From Methylobacterium organophilum (GTDB lineage Bacteria > Pseudomonadota > Alphaproteobacteria > Rhizobiales > Beijerinckiaceae): a DNA stretch of 64,000 bases. Positions 29,767-39,328 of the stretch are shown here, piece after piece (position 1 is the stretch's first letter; each line of letters starts with the position of its first letter). The position numbers were made by a program, and so were the translations under genes. The stretch is from contig NZ_BPQV01000005.1 of NCBI RefSeq assembly GCF_022179465.1, forward strand, positions 124,001-188,000, read 5' to 3'. The notes under the pieces are model-generated. The model saw nothing but the letters and a program-made list of their open reading frames with translations, was not told where the DNA came from and made no database searches.

Positions 29767-31425
29767 TCAGGCCGCGCGCACGGTGGCCAGGAAGTGGGCG
29801 ACCTCGGCCGAGAGGCGCTCGGACTGGCGCGAGAGCTCGGAGGCCGAGGACAGCACCTGGTTGGCCGCCGCCCCCGTCTCGTCCACCGCCTGGGCCACGC
29901 CGGCGATGTTGGTCGTCACCTCGCCGGTGCCGCTGGCGGCCTGGGCCACGTTGCGCACGATCTCCTGCGTGGCCGCGCCCTGCTGCTCCACGGCAGCCGC
30001 GATCGAGGCGGTGACCGTGTCGATCTCGCGGATGCGATTGGTGATCCCGCCGATCGCGTCCACCGCCTGATCGGTCACGCCCTGGATCTCGCCGATCTGG
30101 CCCGCGATCTCCTCAGTCGCCTTCGCGGTCTGGTTGGCGAGCTCCTTGACCTCGGCGGCCACCACCGCGAAGCCCCGGCCCGCCTCGCCGGCCCGGGCCG
30201 CCTCGATCGTAGCGTTGAGGGCCAATAGGTTCGTCTGGCTGGCGATGTTGGAGATCAGGCCGACCATGTCGCCGATCCGCGTCGAGGTCGTCTTCAGCGC
30301 CTGGACGAGGCGTGCGGTCTGATCGGCCTCGCCGACCGCGTTCTGCGCCAGAACGGCCGAGCCCTGCACCTGCCGGCCGATCTCCTGCACCGAGCTGCCG
30401 AGCTCCTCGGCGGCAGTCGCCACGGTTCCGACGTTGGAGGCGGCTTCCTCCGCCGCGGCCGCCACCGTAGTGGACTGGTGGGCGGTGTGCGTGGCGGTGC
30501 TCGTCATCTGCTGGGCGGTCGCCTGCAGCTCGGTCGCGGCGGACGAAACCTGGCCGACGATGGCCCCGATCGCGGCCTCGAAGCCGTCGGCCATCTGCCG
30601 CATGCCCGCCTTGCGCTGCTCCTCCGCCGAGGCGCGGTTGGCCTCGGCCTCGATCTCGAGGGCGCGGATCCGGACGAGATTGTCCTTGAAGATCTGCGCC
30701 GCCTGCGCGGTCTCGCCGATCTCGTCCTTGCGCTCCACGAACAGGATCTCCGTGTCCGTGCGGCCCTCCGCGAGCTGCATCAGGATGGCGCCGATCCGCT
30801 TGATCGGCCGCGCGACGTTGCCCATCATGAAGAACGCCGAACCGATGATGGCCAGCAGGACGAGCAGACCCGAGCCGAGACCGATCCGGCTCGCCAGGCT
30901 GGTCTGGTCCGACACCGCCTCCGTGGCGGCCTGGGTGAACCGCTCGGCATTCACGCGCGACTCCTCGATCACCCGTTCCGCCTTGCCGGCGACCTCGCGC
31001 ACCTTGGCATCGGCGCGGGCGGCGGCGGCCGGGTCGGGGGAGCGGTGCGTGGCCCCCTCGAAGGCCTCGGCCGAGCGGGCGATCTCGCCCAGGGCGACCT
31101 GCGTCTCCTGAAGCACGCCGGGTTTCAGGGCGATACGGATCGGTTCGTCGAGCCCGCGGGCGGCCGTCTCGGCACGCTTGCGGATGGCCGCCAGGGCGGC
31201 GGCGGCGTCCTGGGCGCTGCCGGACACGATCGTCCGGTAGTCCAGGAGAATCTGGCTGAAGGCGAGCTGCGCCGCCGAAACCCCGCTCAGGATCGTCTGC
31301 TCGCGCCCGACCGCCGCGATGCCGTCGAGGACCGCGCGGTTGCTCAGCCACTGGTTGACGATCATCCCACCGACGAGCACGCCGGAGACGGCGGCAGATG
31401 CTGTGAGCTTGGTCCCAATTCTCAT
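29767..31425 (-). CDS. Methyl-accepting chemotaxis protein
   Basis: The 552-residue receptor has TM1 near residues 8-25, an about 150-residue helical periplasmic sensor and TM2 near residues 178-200 ([13 protein letters not shown]). A HAMP domain and a long coiled-coil signalling domain follow. The signalling tip is the conserved [14 protein letters not shown]. There is no obvious C-terminal CheR-binding pentapeptide. The ATG at 31425 is chosen because GGAACG precedes it. A GTG at 31443 in frame is possible. The ligand is unknown. Confidence 0.92.
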   Translation of the reverse strand: MRIGTKLTASAAVSGVLVGGMIVNQWLSNRAVLDGIAAVGREQTILSGVSAAQLAFSQILLDYRTIVSGSAQDAAAALAAIRKRAETAARGLDEPIRIALKPGVLQETQVALGEIARSAEAFEGATHRSPDPAAAARADAKVREVAGKAERVIEESRVNAERFTQAATEAVSDQTSLASRIGLGSGLLVLLAIIGSAFFMMGNVARPIKRIGAILMQLAEGRTDTEILFVERKDEIGETAQAAQIFKDNLVRIRALEIEAEANRASAEEQRKAGMRQMADGFEAAIGAIVGQVSSAATELQATAQQMTSTATHTAHQSTTVAAAAEEAASNVGTVATAAEELGSSVQEIGRQVQGSAVLAQNAVGEADQTARLVQALKTTSTRIGDMVGLISNIASQTNLLALNATIEAARAGEAGRGFAVVAAEVKELANQTAKATEEIAGQIGEIQGVTDQAVDAIGGITNRIREIDTVTASIAAAVEQQGAATQEIVRNVAQAASGTGEVTTNIAGVAQAVDETGAAANQVLSSASELSRQSERLSAEVAHFLATVRAA

Positions 31426-31817
31426 AGGTTTCGTTCCAATCACCGCCCGTTGATGCGCATATAATCATGTATTTCATTGATTAACTTGTGGTTTAAATGA
31501 TTTTAAATTGTGTGAATTTTTATAAATTCATCTTTGAATTGCAGAATGGAGCGGGACGCCTGCTTGGGATAGCCAGACGCTGCTTCGAGTCATCGTCTCG
31601 AGGCCCTCTCTGATCGAACCGCCCCCCCTTTTGACGGGACCGAAGGCGCGGGAGGGCCGATCGTCACTCCGGCCCAGAGGGTGTCGCCGGAACACCCCTC
31701 GCCGGCACACCGTCCTGACAACCTCGTGAGCGGACCGGCCCGGGGGAACGAAAGGAGGCCGTCGGCTGTATCTGCCCCGCCGATCCCGCGTCCGGATCGC
31801 ATGAAGGGGCGAAGGCC
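31426..31817. other. Divergent intergenic region, AT-rich near the chemoreceptor
   Basis: About 390 bp separate the chemoreceptor from the kup gene. Bases 31460-31550 are strongly AT-rich against a GC-rich background and probably carry the chemoreceptor promoter. Bases 31640-31817 are GC-rich leader for kup. I see no convincing open frame or RNA gene. Confidence 0.5.
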
Positions 31818-33731
31818 ATGGATGCTGGACCGCGCGCGCGTTCGGAGGCCGCCCAGGCCCGGCCCGCCGTCGTCGCCACGGCGCTGGGCGCCCTCGGCAT
31901 CGTCTACGGCGATATCGGGACGAGCCCGCTCTACGCGCTGAAGGAGACGGTCCGGGCCGCCGGGGCCGGGGAGGCGCTCTCGCGGGAGGCCGTCCTCGGC
32001 TCGGTCTCCCTGATCCTGTGGTCGCTCGTCCTGATCGTGGCGCTCAAATACGCCATCCTGATCCTGCGGGCGGACAACCGGGGGGAGGGCGGCATCGTCG
32101 CGATGCTGGCGCTGCTCGGCGCCCGCCACGCCCGGCCCGGCTCCCGGCAGGCGCTCCTGCTCGTGGTCGGGCTGGTCGGCGCAGCTTTGCTCTACGGCGA
32201 CGGGGCGATCACGCCCGCCATCTCGGTGCTCTCGGCGGTGGAGGGCCTGAAGGTCGACGCCCCGGCCCTCGCGCCCTTCGTGGTGCCGATCACCCTCGTC
32301 ATCCTCATCGGCCTGTTCTCGGTGCAGCGGAAGGGCACGGGCTTCATCGGCCGCATCTTCGGTCCGGTCATGCTGGTCTGGTTCGCCGTGATCGGCGCCA
32401 TCGGCCTCCTCGGCATCGCGGCCGATCCGGCGATCCTGCAGGCCCTGAACCCGCTCCATGCCCTCGGCTACCTGGTGAAGGCCGGCCCCGGCACCGCCTT
32501 CGCCATGCTGGGCGCCGCCTTCCTCGCCGTCACCGGCGGCGAGGCGATGTATGCCGATCTCGGGCATTTCGGACGGCTGCCGATCCGGCTCGCCTGGTTC
32601 ACGATCGTGCTGCCGGCGCTCGCCCTGAACTATCTCGGCCAGGGCGCGCTGCTGCTCGCGGACCCCGCCGCCGCGGACAACCCCTTCTTCCAGCTCGCCC
32701 CGGCCTGGATCCACTATCCCCTGGTGGCCTTCGCGACCCTCGCCACCGTGATCGCCTCGCAAGCGATCATCTCCGGCGCCTTCTCCCTGACCCAGCAGGC
32801 GATCCAGCTCGGCTTCTTCCCGCGCCTGCGCATCACCCACACGGCGAGCCACGAGGAGGGCCAGATCTACGTCCCGATCGTGAACTGGCTGCTGGCCCTG
32901 GCGACGCTCGGGGCGGTGCTCGCCTTCCGCTCGTCGGACGCGCTGGCCGGCGCCTACGGCATCGCGGTCTCCCTGCTGATGGTCATCACCACCGTGCTCG
33001 CCACCCTGGTCGCCCTGCACTGGGGCTTCAACCCGGCCCTGGTGCTGGCCACCAACGGCGCCTTCCTGCTGGTCGATCTCACCTTCTTCGGCGCGAACAG
33101 CCTGAAGCTCCTCGAGGGCGGCTGGTTTCCCCTGGTGCTGGCGGCCGGCGTCGCCTTCCTGATGCTGACCTGGCGCCGGGGCATGCAGCTGGTCGAGGCG
33201 GCGCGCCGGGAGATCCGGATGCCGGAGGCCGACTTCCTCGCCCGGATCGAGGCCAAGCATCTGCCGACCGTGCCCGGCACGGCGGCCTTCCTGACCGCGG
33301 CGGAGGAGGGCGTGCCCCTGCCGCTGATGAGCTTCGTGCGCCACGTCCACGCGATCTACGAGCGGGTGCTGATCGTCACGATCCGGAGCGAGGACGTGCC
33401 CTATGTGCCGGCGGGCGAGCGGGCGCGGGTCGTGCCGAGCACCGATCGAATGAGCCGGGTGATCCTGTCCTTCGGCTTCATGGAGAAGCCGCAGGTGCCC
33501 GAGGGCATCCGCTGCGCGGCCGAAGCCGGCCTGCTGCCGGGAATCGACCCCGACGCGATCAGCTACTGCATCGGCCGGGAGACGGTGATCGCCTCCGACG
33601 CGCGGCCGGGCATGACGGGCTGGCGCGAGGAGATCTTCGCCCTGATGCAGCGCAATGCGGAGGAGACGGCGAGCTATTTCTGCATCCCGCCGCGCCGGGC
33701 CATGGAGGTCGGGACGGAGATCGAGATCTGA
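31818..33731 (+). CDS. kup: Low-affinity potassium transporter Kup
   Basis: The 637-residue inner-membrane protein has about twelve helices and the family signature G-D-I-G-T-S-P-L-Y-A-L-K near residue 32, followed by D-N-R-G-E-G-G-I at about 92. Its length is close to E. coli Kup (622). It takes up potassium, probably with protons. The C-terminal 160 residues are cytoplasmic. Several in-frame starts lie upstream, but the ATG at 31818 follows A-G-G and gives the usual N-terminus. A good hairpin lies just after the stop. It appears to be monocistronic. Confidence 0.94.
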   Translation: MDAGPRARSEAAQARPAVVATALGALGIVYGDIGTSPLYALKETVRAAGAGEALSREAVLGSVSLILWSLVLIVALKYAILILRADNRGEGGIVAMLALLGARHARPGSRQALLLVVGLVGAALLYGDGAITPAISVLSAVEGLKVDAPALAPFVVPITLVILIGLFSVQRKGTGFIGRIFGPVMLVWFAVIGAIGLLGIAADPAILQALNPLHALGYLVKAGPGTAFAMLGAAFLAVTGGEAMYADLGHFGRLPIRLAWFTIVLPALALNYLGQGALLLADPAAADNPFFQLAPAWIHYPLVAFATLATVIASQAIISGAFSLTQQAIQLGFFPRLRITHTASHEEGQIYVPIVNWLLALATLGAVLAFRSSDALAGAYGIAVSLLMVITTVLATLVALHWGFNPALVLATNGAFLLVDLTFFGANSLKLLEGGWFPLVLAAGVAFLMLTWRRGMQLVEAARREIRMPEADFLARIEAKHLPTVPGTAAFLTAAEEGVPLPLMSFVRHVHAIYERVLIVTIRSEDVPYVPAGERARVVPSTDRMSRVILSFGFMEKPQVPEGIRCAAEAGLLPGIDPDAISYCIGRETVIASDARPGMTGWREEIFALMQRNAEETASYFCIPPRRAMEVGTEIEI

Positions 33732-33733
33732 CC

Positions 33734-33764
33734 GGCGCGTAGGCCTGCCGGGGCCTCACGCGCC
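33734..33764 (+). terminator. Hairpin terminator of kup
   Basis: GGCGCGT and ACGCGCC pair as a 7-bp outer stem. An inner GGCC/GGCC stem extends it after a small bulge. It starts 3 bp after the kup stop. Confidence 0.55.
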
Positions 33765-34085
33765 TGCCGGAAGCGGCCTTCATCTGGGCCGAAACAGGCA
33801 CGGAAGCGACCGCCACGCGTCGAGAGCGGCCGCCAGCGACTGTTCAACAGCGATTTTCATGAGATATCGACAAATAAAGCGGTATGATAGTGCGGCCCAT
33901 TCTTCGCAAAAATCGACGCAAAATCCTTCATTTAAATAATTCCAATCTGTGATTTTTCTGCCACTGCGCCCCGGAACATCGGCTTTACATGGCGCTCACG
34001 GCAGAGGGCATTGGACAAGGGCAGGGCTGCCGAATAACGCCCGATGAGATCGCATGTTGTTTGCGGCCTGGAACGAATCACCAGC
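33765..34085. other. AT-rich leader of the siderophore receptor gene
   Basis: About 320 bp without a gene. Bases 33855-33960 are AT-rich and probably hold the receptor promoter. A motif AAT-N2-TTCCAA at 33936-33945 resembles, weakly, an Irr/ICE-type iron box. No clear Fur box was found. Confidence 0.4.
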
Positions 34086-36272
34086 ATGTCACGCGTCCGC
34101 AGAGCCAAAAGATCGGTGCGCAACTATAAATTGCTATCCGTCTGTACCAGTAGCGCCGTCTTCGGCTTCCTGGCGATGCCGCCCCAGGCCGCGCTCGCCA
34201 GGCCTGACGTCGTCCGCATCGACGGCGAGGCGGAGACGATCCTCTCGGAACTCAGCGTCACGGGCAACGGCCCGGGCAAGGAAACGGCCGTCAGCCCGGT
34301 GAGCGGCTATCGCGCCACCCGCTCCGGCACGGCGACGCGGACCGACACGCCCCTGCGCGACAGCCCGCAATCCGTCAACGTCGTCCCGCGCGAGGTGCTG
34401 ACCGACCAGCAGGACCTCCGCCTGACGGATGCCCTGCAGAACGTGAGCAACGTGCAGCCCGCCGGCACGATCCAGGGCCGGTCCGACACCTTCGTGATCC
34501 GCGGCTTCAAGACCCAGACCTACGCCATCGACGGCGTGCTCCTGAACCAGGCCAACAACTTCGCGGTGGTGACCCGCGACCTCGCCGATGTCGAGCGGAT
34601 CGAGGTGCTGAAGGGCCCCGCCTCGGTGCTCTACGGGCGCGGCGATCCCGGCGGCCTCATCAACATCGTCACCCGGCGCCCGACCTTCGCCCCCTCCGCC
34701 GACCTCACCCTGCAGGGCGGCAGCTTCGGCTTCCGGCGCCTGCAGGGCTCGGTGTCGGGGGCGATCCCCGAGATCGACGGGCTGGCCGGCCGCGTGAGCT
34801 TCGCGCTTCAGGACGACCCGACCTTCCGCAACTTCGGCGACCGGACCAACACGCGCAACTTCGTGGCGCCCGCCTTCACCTACAGCCCCAGCCCCGACAC
34901 CCGCGTCTCCTTCGTCGGCGAGTTCACGAAGGTGGACAGCCAGTACGACGAGGGCCTGATCGCCGTGAACGGGCGCGTGCCGCTGGACAACATCGCGCGC
35001 TACTACGGCGAGCCCTATTCCCGCTACAACGCGGCGGCCAATTTCGGGCTGCTCCGGGTCGAGCACGATCTCAACGAGAACATCACCCTGCGCCAGGTGC
35101 TCAGCGCGCAGGGAGGCGGCTTCGACCTGCTGGCCACCCGCGCCACCGGCCTGACCAAGCGCAACACCCTGGTCACGCGGCGCGACACCGGCGTCGCCTC
35201 GACCTACGCGACCGTGGACAGCCAGAGCGAGGTCGTCGCCAAGTTCGACCTTCTCGGCCTGCGCCACACGGTCCTGGTCGGCGTCGAGTACACCAACGGC
35301 TATCGCCGCGCCTACACGACGCAGGGCAACGTCGCCTCGGTCAGCTTCCTCAACCCGACCTTCGGCGCCCCCCCCGGCGCCCTCGCGCTCCAGGCCGACC
35401 TGAAGCAGAAGAACGCGCTGGCGAGCCTCTACGCCCAGGACCAGATCGAGCTCGGCGCCGGCTTCCAGCTCCTGCTCGGCATCCGCTACGACGACGGCGA
35501 GCAGTTCTACTTCAGCCGCACCTTGAGCTCGCGCACGATTCCGCCGACGCAGGCGCTGTCGGGCACCTCGCCGCGGGTCGGGCTGATCTACCGGCCCGTC
35601 GAGCCGCTGACGCTGTATGCGAGCTATTCGACCTCGTTCAAGCCGCAGACCGACAACGTCCTGAACACCGTCAACCCGCCCCCGGAGACCGGGGAGCAGT
35701 ACGAGGTCGGCAGCCGCCTCGACATCCTGCCGACCCTCACGCTCTCCACGGCCGCCTTCCAGATCACGCGCAACAACGTCTCGGCCAACGATCCGGTCCA
35801 TACCGGCTTCTCGGTCATCACCGGCCAGCAGCGCTCCGAGGGCGTGGAGGCCGACCTCGCGGGCGAGATCCTGCCGGGCTGGAACGTGATCGGCAGCGTC
35901 GGCTATCTCGATGCCCGGATCACCCGGGACACGACCTTCGCGGTGGGCAACCGGCTGCTCGCCGCCCCGACCTTCAGCGGCAGCGTCTGGACGACCTACC
36001 AGATCCAGGAGGGGGCCCTGCGCGGCCTCGGGATCGGCGCCGGCGTGACCTATGTGGGCAAGCGCTTCGGCGACCTGAACAACAGCTACACGGTCGGCGC
36101 CTATACCCGCGTGGATGCGGCCCTGTACTACGATGTCGACGAGCATTACCGCCTCGCCATCAACGCCCGCAACCTGACCAACGCGCGCTACATCGAGCAG
36201 CCGTTCAACATGTTCAACAACCTGCCCGGAGCCCCCCTCTCCGTGCTGGCCACCCTGACCGCCAAGCTGTAG
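34086..36272 (+). CDS. TonB-dependent siderophore receptor
   Basis: The 728-residue outer-membrane protein has a basic N-terminus and a signal peptide ending near A-L-A-R. A plug domain then follows directly (S-P-Q-S-V-N-V-V-P-R-E-V, V-L-Y-G-R-G-D-P-G-G-L-I-N), and then a 22-strand type barrel. It belongs to the FhuA/FhuE-like hydroxamate siderophore receptors. There is no N-terminal signalling domain, so it is a plain transporter and not part of a sigma/anti-sigma relay. The ATG at 34086 is preferred. One at 34044 would add 14 residues. It ends in Leu instead of the usual aromatic residue. Confidence 0.9.
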   Translation: MSRVRRAKRSVRNYKLLSVCTSSAVFGFLAMPPQAALARPDVVRIDGEAETILSELSVTGNGPGKETAVSPVSGYRATRSGTATRTDTPLRDSPQSVNVVPREVLTDQQDLRLTDALQNVSNVQPAGTIQGRSDTFVIRGFKTQTYAIDGVLLNQANNFAVVTRDLADVERIEVLKGPASVLYGRGDPGGLINIVTRRPTFAPSADLTLQGGSFGFRRLQGSVSGAIPEIDGLAGRVSFALQDDPTFRNFGDRTNTRNFVAPAFTYSPSPDTRVSFVGEFTKVDSQYDEGLIAVNGRVPLDNIARYYGEPYSRYNAAANFGLLRVEHDLNENITLRQVLSAQGGGFDLLATRATGLTKRNTLVTRRDTGVASTYATVDSQSEVVAKFDLLGLRHTVLVGVEYTNGYRRAYTTQGNVASVSFLNPTFGAPPGALALQADLKQKNALASLYAQDQIELGAGFQLLLGIRYDDGEQFYFSRTLSSRTIPPTQALSGTSPRVGLIYRPVEPLTLYASYSTSFKPQTDNVLNTVNPPPETGEQYEVGSRLDILPTLTLSTAAFQITRNNVSANDPVHTGFSVITGQQRSEGVEADLAGEILPGWNVIGSVGYLDARITRDTTFAVGNRLLAAPTFSGSVWTTYQIQEGALRGLGIGAGVTYVGKRFGDLNNSYTVGAYTRVDAALYYDVDEHYRLAINARNLTNARYIEQPFNMFNNLPGAPLSVLATLTAKL

Positions 36273-36287
36273 CGCGGGGTCATGCCC

Positions 36288-36324
36288 CCGGGGTGCGCTC
36301 ACCGGAAACCGTGAGGCACCCCGG
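36288..36324 (+). terminator. Strong terminator hairpin after the siderophore receptor
   Basis: An 8-bp stem (CCGGGGTG/CACCCCGG), a small bulge and a second 5-bp stem (CTCAC/GTGAG) close an 8-base loop, 16 bp after the stop. There is no T-run, but the stem is long and stable. Confidence 0.6.
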
Positions 36325-36452
36325 TCCGGCCCGCGCGGCCGGCCCTGTCGCACCGGGAACACGGCCTCAGCCCGCCGCCCGACGGCGTGCCCGGCAGAGG
36401 CTTCGAGATGCTGAAATCCAGAAAAAGTCCGGCCGGATCAGGCTCGGGAAGG

Positions 36453-36470
36453 ATGGCGCGCCCTACGGGA
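36453..36470. repeat. Left attachment-site repeat (attL-type copy of tRNA-Glu 3' end)
   Basis: ATGGCGCGCCCTACGGGA is identical to 56445-56462. The flanking bases differ on both sides, so the identity is exactly 18 bp. It contains the complement of the encoded CCA, the acceptor strand and part of the T stem. Confidence 0.88.
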
Positions 36471-36789
36471 GGGCTCGGCCGCGCGAAATTCTGCTTATTA
36501 ATCAGTGGCCTGGAGCCGCCTTGATGGCGTGTGTTGTACGACCTGATGGGCCCAGCGGTCAAGGCAGCTCATCGGGCGCCCTCCTCTCGCTTTGCCCAGA
36601 GGGTCACACACGCGAGAGGTGACCCTACGCGGGGCGAGCCAGAGTTTCCCCCGTATGCCCACCCCGGGCCTCCCTCAAGGCGGTTGCACGGCGGGGGAGG
36701 AGGGCCCGGTGCGACCTGAGGACTAGCGGTCTCGCACTCCGCCGAGCCCAAGACTTGCTTGGTCCAGCGTCTGAGCCCGGAGGCTGAAG
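36471..36789. other. Left-end non-coding stretch of the element
   Basis: About 320 bp between the left repeat and the first candidate gene. Open frames here are short and lack ribosome binding sites. The first 90 bp are less GC-rich and may include recombination arm sites, but no clear repeats were recognised. Confidence 0.4.
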
Positions 36790-36972
36790 ATGCTGCGCCT
36801 ACTCCGCCGCCTCCAAACCCACGTTGCTTGCCGCTTGGTGCGCTACGATGTGGCCGCTGCCGACAAGGCGCACGCCAGGGGTGACACAGGGATGGCCGCC
36901 AGATGCCTCGCAAGGGCAGACCTAAGGCTCAAGAAGGCTTGCGGGTTGAGCGGGTGGTCTGTCGGTCGGTAG
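36790..36972 (+). CDS. Small basic protein of the integrated element
   Basis: A 60-residue frame starts at an ATG with GGAGG seven bases upstream, a strong ribosome site. The product is basic and helical (M-L-R-L-L-R-R-L, then A-D-K-A-H-A-R-G and A-R-A-D-L-R-L-K-K-A), without membrane segments. It is the first gene inside the left end and points toward the serine recombinase. No family is recognised. Confidence 0.5.
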   Translation: MLRLLRRLQTHVACRLVRYDVAAADKAHARGDTGMAARCLARADLRLKKACGLSGWSVGR

Positions 36973-37099
36973 GCGTGACGGGTAGGCACGAGGGTTGGGC
37001 CTCCGCCGCGTGTCATAATGCATCGACGGTCGTTGGTGGGTATTGACACAGGCTCATCGGGGACTCAGCTTAGGGCGAGCGCCACCGAGGGCCGCCCTC

Positions 37100-37777
37100 A
37101 TGACCACCTATGTCGCCTACTGCCGTGTGAGCACCGACAAGCAGGGCCGCTCCGGGCTCGGCCTCGAAGCCCAGCAGACCGCCATCCAATCCCACCTCCG
37201 ACCGGGGGATACCCTCCTCCAACCGCCCTACGTCGAGGTCGAGAGCGGGAAGCGGGCCGACAGGCCTCAGCTCATGGCCGCCATCGAGCGCTGCCGCAGG
37301 ACCGGCGCCACGCTCCTCATCGCGAAGCTGGACCGCTTGGCCCGCAACGTGGCCTTCATCTCCAACCTCATGGACAGCGGCGTTGAGTTCGAAGCGGTGG
37401 ACTTCCCGAAGGCCAACCGGCTCACGGTTCACATCCTCGCGGCGGTGGCCGAGCACGAAGCCAAGATGATCTCCGAGCGCACCAAGGCCGCCCTGGCAGC
37501 TGCCAAGCGCCGCGGGAAGCAGCTCGGCGGGGACCGAGGCTACCGGCCCTCAGCGCCGCCCTCAGCGGAGGACGTGGCCAAGGCGACGGCTGTGAGGCAG
37601 CGCAAGGCGGATCATAAGGCCTTCGCCGTGCTGCCGGTCCTGGAGCGGTTGCAGGCGGAGGGCATCATGAGCCTGAACGCCCTGGCCAAGCGGCTGAACG
37701 AGATGGGCCACCAGACGCCACGCGGGGGGGCTTGGACGGCTACGGCGGTGAAGCGGGCCCTGGCGCGGGTGGCGTAG
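37100..37777 (+). CDS. Serine recombinase (resolvase/invertase family)
   Basis: The 225-residue protein has an N-terminal resolvase domain with catalytic Ser11 in C-R-V-S-T-D-K-Q, then L-D-R-L-A-R-N and the E-x-x-x-I-S-E-R-T-K-A-A-L-A helix. A short C-terminal recombinase-type helix-turn-helix region follows (L-N-E-M-G-H-Q-T-P-R-G-G-A-W). It is shorter than large serine integrases, so it is more likely a resolvase/invertase for DNA inversion or dimer resolution within the element. The ATG at 37100 begins M-T-T-Y-V-A-Y, the usual family start. An upstream in-frame ATG at 37043 is less likely. Confidence 0.9.
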   Translation: MTTYVAYCRVSTDKQGRSGLGLEAQQTAIQSHLRPGDTLLQPPYVEVESGKRADRPQLMAAIERCRRTGATLLIAKLDRLARNVAFISNLMDSGVEFEAVDFPKANRLTVHILAAVAEHEAKMISERTKAALAAAKRRGKQLGGDRGYRPSAPPSAEDVAKATAVRQRKADHKAFAVLPVLERLQAEGIMSLNALAKRLNEMGHQTPRGGAWTATAVKRALARVA

Positions 37778-37844
37778 GGCTCCGGCAGCCCATAGGATCG
37801 GGGCGGTATTCCTTCCCTCGCCTCATTACCGCACAAGTGACGCC

Positions 37845-39020
37845 ATGCTCCCGAAGCCGATCGACGGGCTGACCTTCAGCGACGTGGCGGCGATGGTGGA
37901 TGCAGGCGGTCTCCGCGAAGGCCGGACGCTGGACCTGAAGCAAGCCCTGGTGGGCAACAAGGATGACGATAAGCGGGAGTTCCTGGCCGACGTTTCCGCC
38001 CTCGCCAACACGGCCGGCGGTGACATCGTGTTCGGCCTCACGGAGGCTCAGGGCGAGGCCACGGGTGCGCCCGGCATCGAGCTAGCAGACCCGGACGCGG
38101 AGGTCTTGCGCCTGGAGAGCATCCTGCGAACCGGCCTGGAGCCGCGCCTGCCCCGCGTAGAGCTGCGGTGGCTGCCGGGACCAGACGGCAAGGGGCTCCT
38201 GATCCTCCGGGCGCCACGGAGCTACCTAGGACCGCATCGGGTGACCTTCCGGGGCCACGGGCACTTCTACGGCCGGACCAATGCCGGGAAGACCTCCATG
38301 GACGTGGGCGAGCTGCGGGCCGCCTTCCTGGCCACCGAGGGCCTTCACCAGGGCATCCGCCGCTTCAGGAATGAACGGCTCGGCATCATCGAGGCTGGCG
38401 AAGGGCCGGTGGGTTTGAGGAGCGGCGCCAAGGTCATCCTCCATGTTGTGCCGCTGGAGGCGTTCGCGGCGGAGAGGGATATCGGGATCAACCCGTACCG
38501 AGACCTCATCCTCCCCGTGGGATCGTCCAGCGGCGGCCTGAACACGGTGCACACCCTGGAGGGCTACGCGACGTTCACGGGGCGAGAAGACATTGAGGAA
38601 GGGATCTTCAACTACGCCCTCCTGTTCCGCTCAGGCATCATCGAGAGCGGTTCAACTGTCGGCTACAGCAATGAGCACGGGCCTTTCATCCCCGCCTCCG
38701 CAGTTGAGTGGAAGGTGCTGGAGGCGGTTGGTCGATACCGCGAGAAGCTGAAGGAGAAGGGTGTGGAGCTGCCGCTTTACGTCTTCCTCTCGCTCATCGG
38801 CGTTCGCGGCCACCGCTTGGAGGCCTCCCGGCATCCTTTCGGGCTCCGGCGCACCTTGCGGACCGACGCGCTGTTGCTGCCCGAGGCCGTCATCACGGAT
38901 GCGCAGCAGACCGATGAGGAGGTCTTGCGGCCGGTCTTTGATCGATTCTGGAACGCCTTCGGCTATGAGCGGTCCATGAGCTTCGACGCCGCCGGCAAGT
39001 ACGTGGGCGAGCGTTACTGA
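37845..39020 (+). CDS. AlbA_2/Schlafen-type ATP-binding or nuclease-like protein
   Basis: The 391-residue protein has an N-terminal AlbA_2 (divergent AAA_4/Schlafen core) domain: E-G-R-T-L-D-L-K near residue 27, then K-R-E-F-L-A-D-V-S-A-L-A-N-T-A-G-G-D-I-V-F-G. The remaining 230 residues are of unknown fold. Such proteins are frequent in phage-derived and defence loci, and some Schlafen cores cut RNA. The gene is 67 bp after the recombinase and overlaps the end of a convergent small gene. A defence or regulatory role is possible but unproven. Confidence 0.8.
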   Translation: MLPKPIDGLTFSDVAAMVDAGGLREGRTLDLKQALVGNKDDDKREFLADVSALANTAGGDIVFGLTEAQGEATGAPGIELADPDAEVLRLESILRTGLEPRLPRVELRWLPGPDGKGLLILRAPRSYLGPHRVTFRGHGHFYGRTNAGKTSMDVGELRAAFLATEGLHQGIRRFRNERLGIIEAGEGPVGLRSGAKVILHVVPLEAFAAERDIGINPYRDLILPVGSSSGGLNTVHTLEGYATFTGREDIEEGIFNYALLFRSGIIESGSTVGYSNEHGPFIPASAVEWKVLEAVGRYREKLKEKGVELPLYVFLSLIGVRGHRLEASRHPFGLRRTLRTDALLLPEAVITDAQQTDEEVLRPVFDRFWNAFGYERSMSFDAAGKYVGERY

Positions 39021-39298
39021 TGGGCATCAGGTGGGCTGTGCCGCCACCCGCTTCGGTCTCGGCGCCCACCCTTTGCAGACCGCCCGAGCTGCCTCATGGG
39101 CGCCCGCTGCTCCGAGTTCTGGAACGGGGACGACGGGGAGAGGCCGGCGCACAGCGTGCCCACTTCGTGCTGGCGCTGGCCGTACTGGTAGGCGACACCG
39201 CCGAGGGCAGCCAGGAGGATCAGCACCAGGTGGCTGGAGGATCGACTGGGTTCTGGCTCCGCGGATGGCATCGGGTATGCTCGCTGTGCTAGCGCCAT
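39014..39298 (-). CDS. Small single-helix membrane protein
   Basis: The 94-residue frame contains one clear hydrophobic helix (S-S-H-L-V-L-I-L-L-A-A-L-G-G-V-A-Y) followed by Q-Y-G-Q-R-Q-H-E-V and a basic C-terminal tail. An ATG at 39271 would shorten it to 85 residues. It is the last of three leftward genes in the element and its 3' end overlaps the AlbA_2 gene by 7 bp. Single-helix phage proteins at such positions can be holins or spanins, but nothing identifies it. Confidence 0.5.
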   Translation of the reverse strand: MALAQRAYPMPSAEPEPSRSSSHLVLILLAALGGVAYQYGQRQHEVGTLCAGLSPSSPFQNSEQRAPMRQLGRSAKGGRRDRSGWRHSPPDAHQ

Positions 39299-39328
39299 CC
39301 GCAGTTGTGCGCTGGGTTGCGATCAGCC

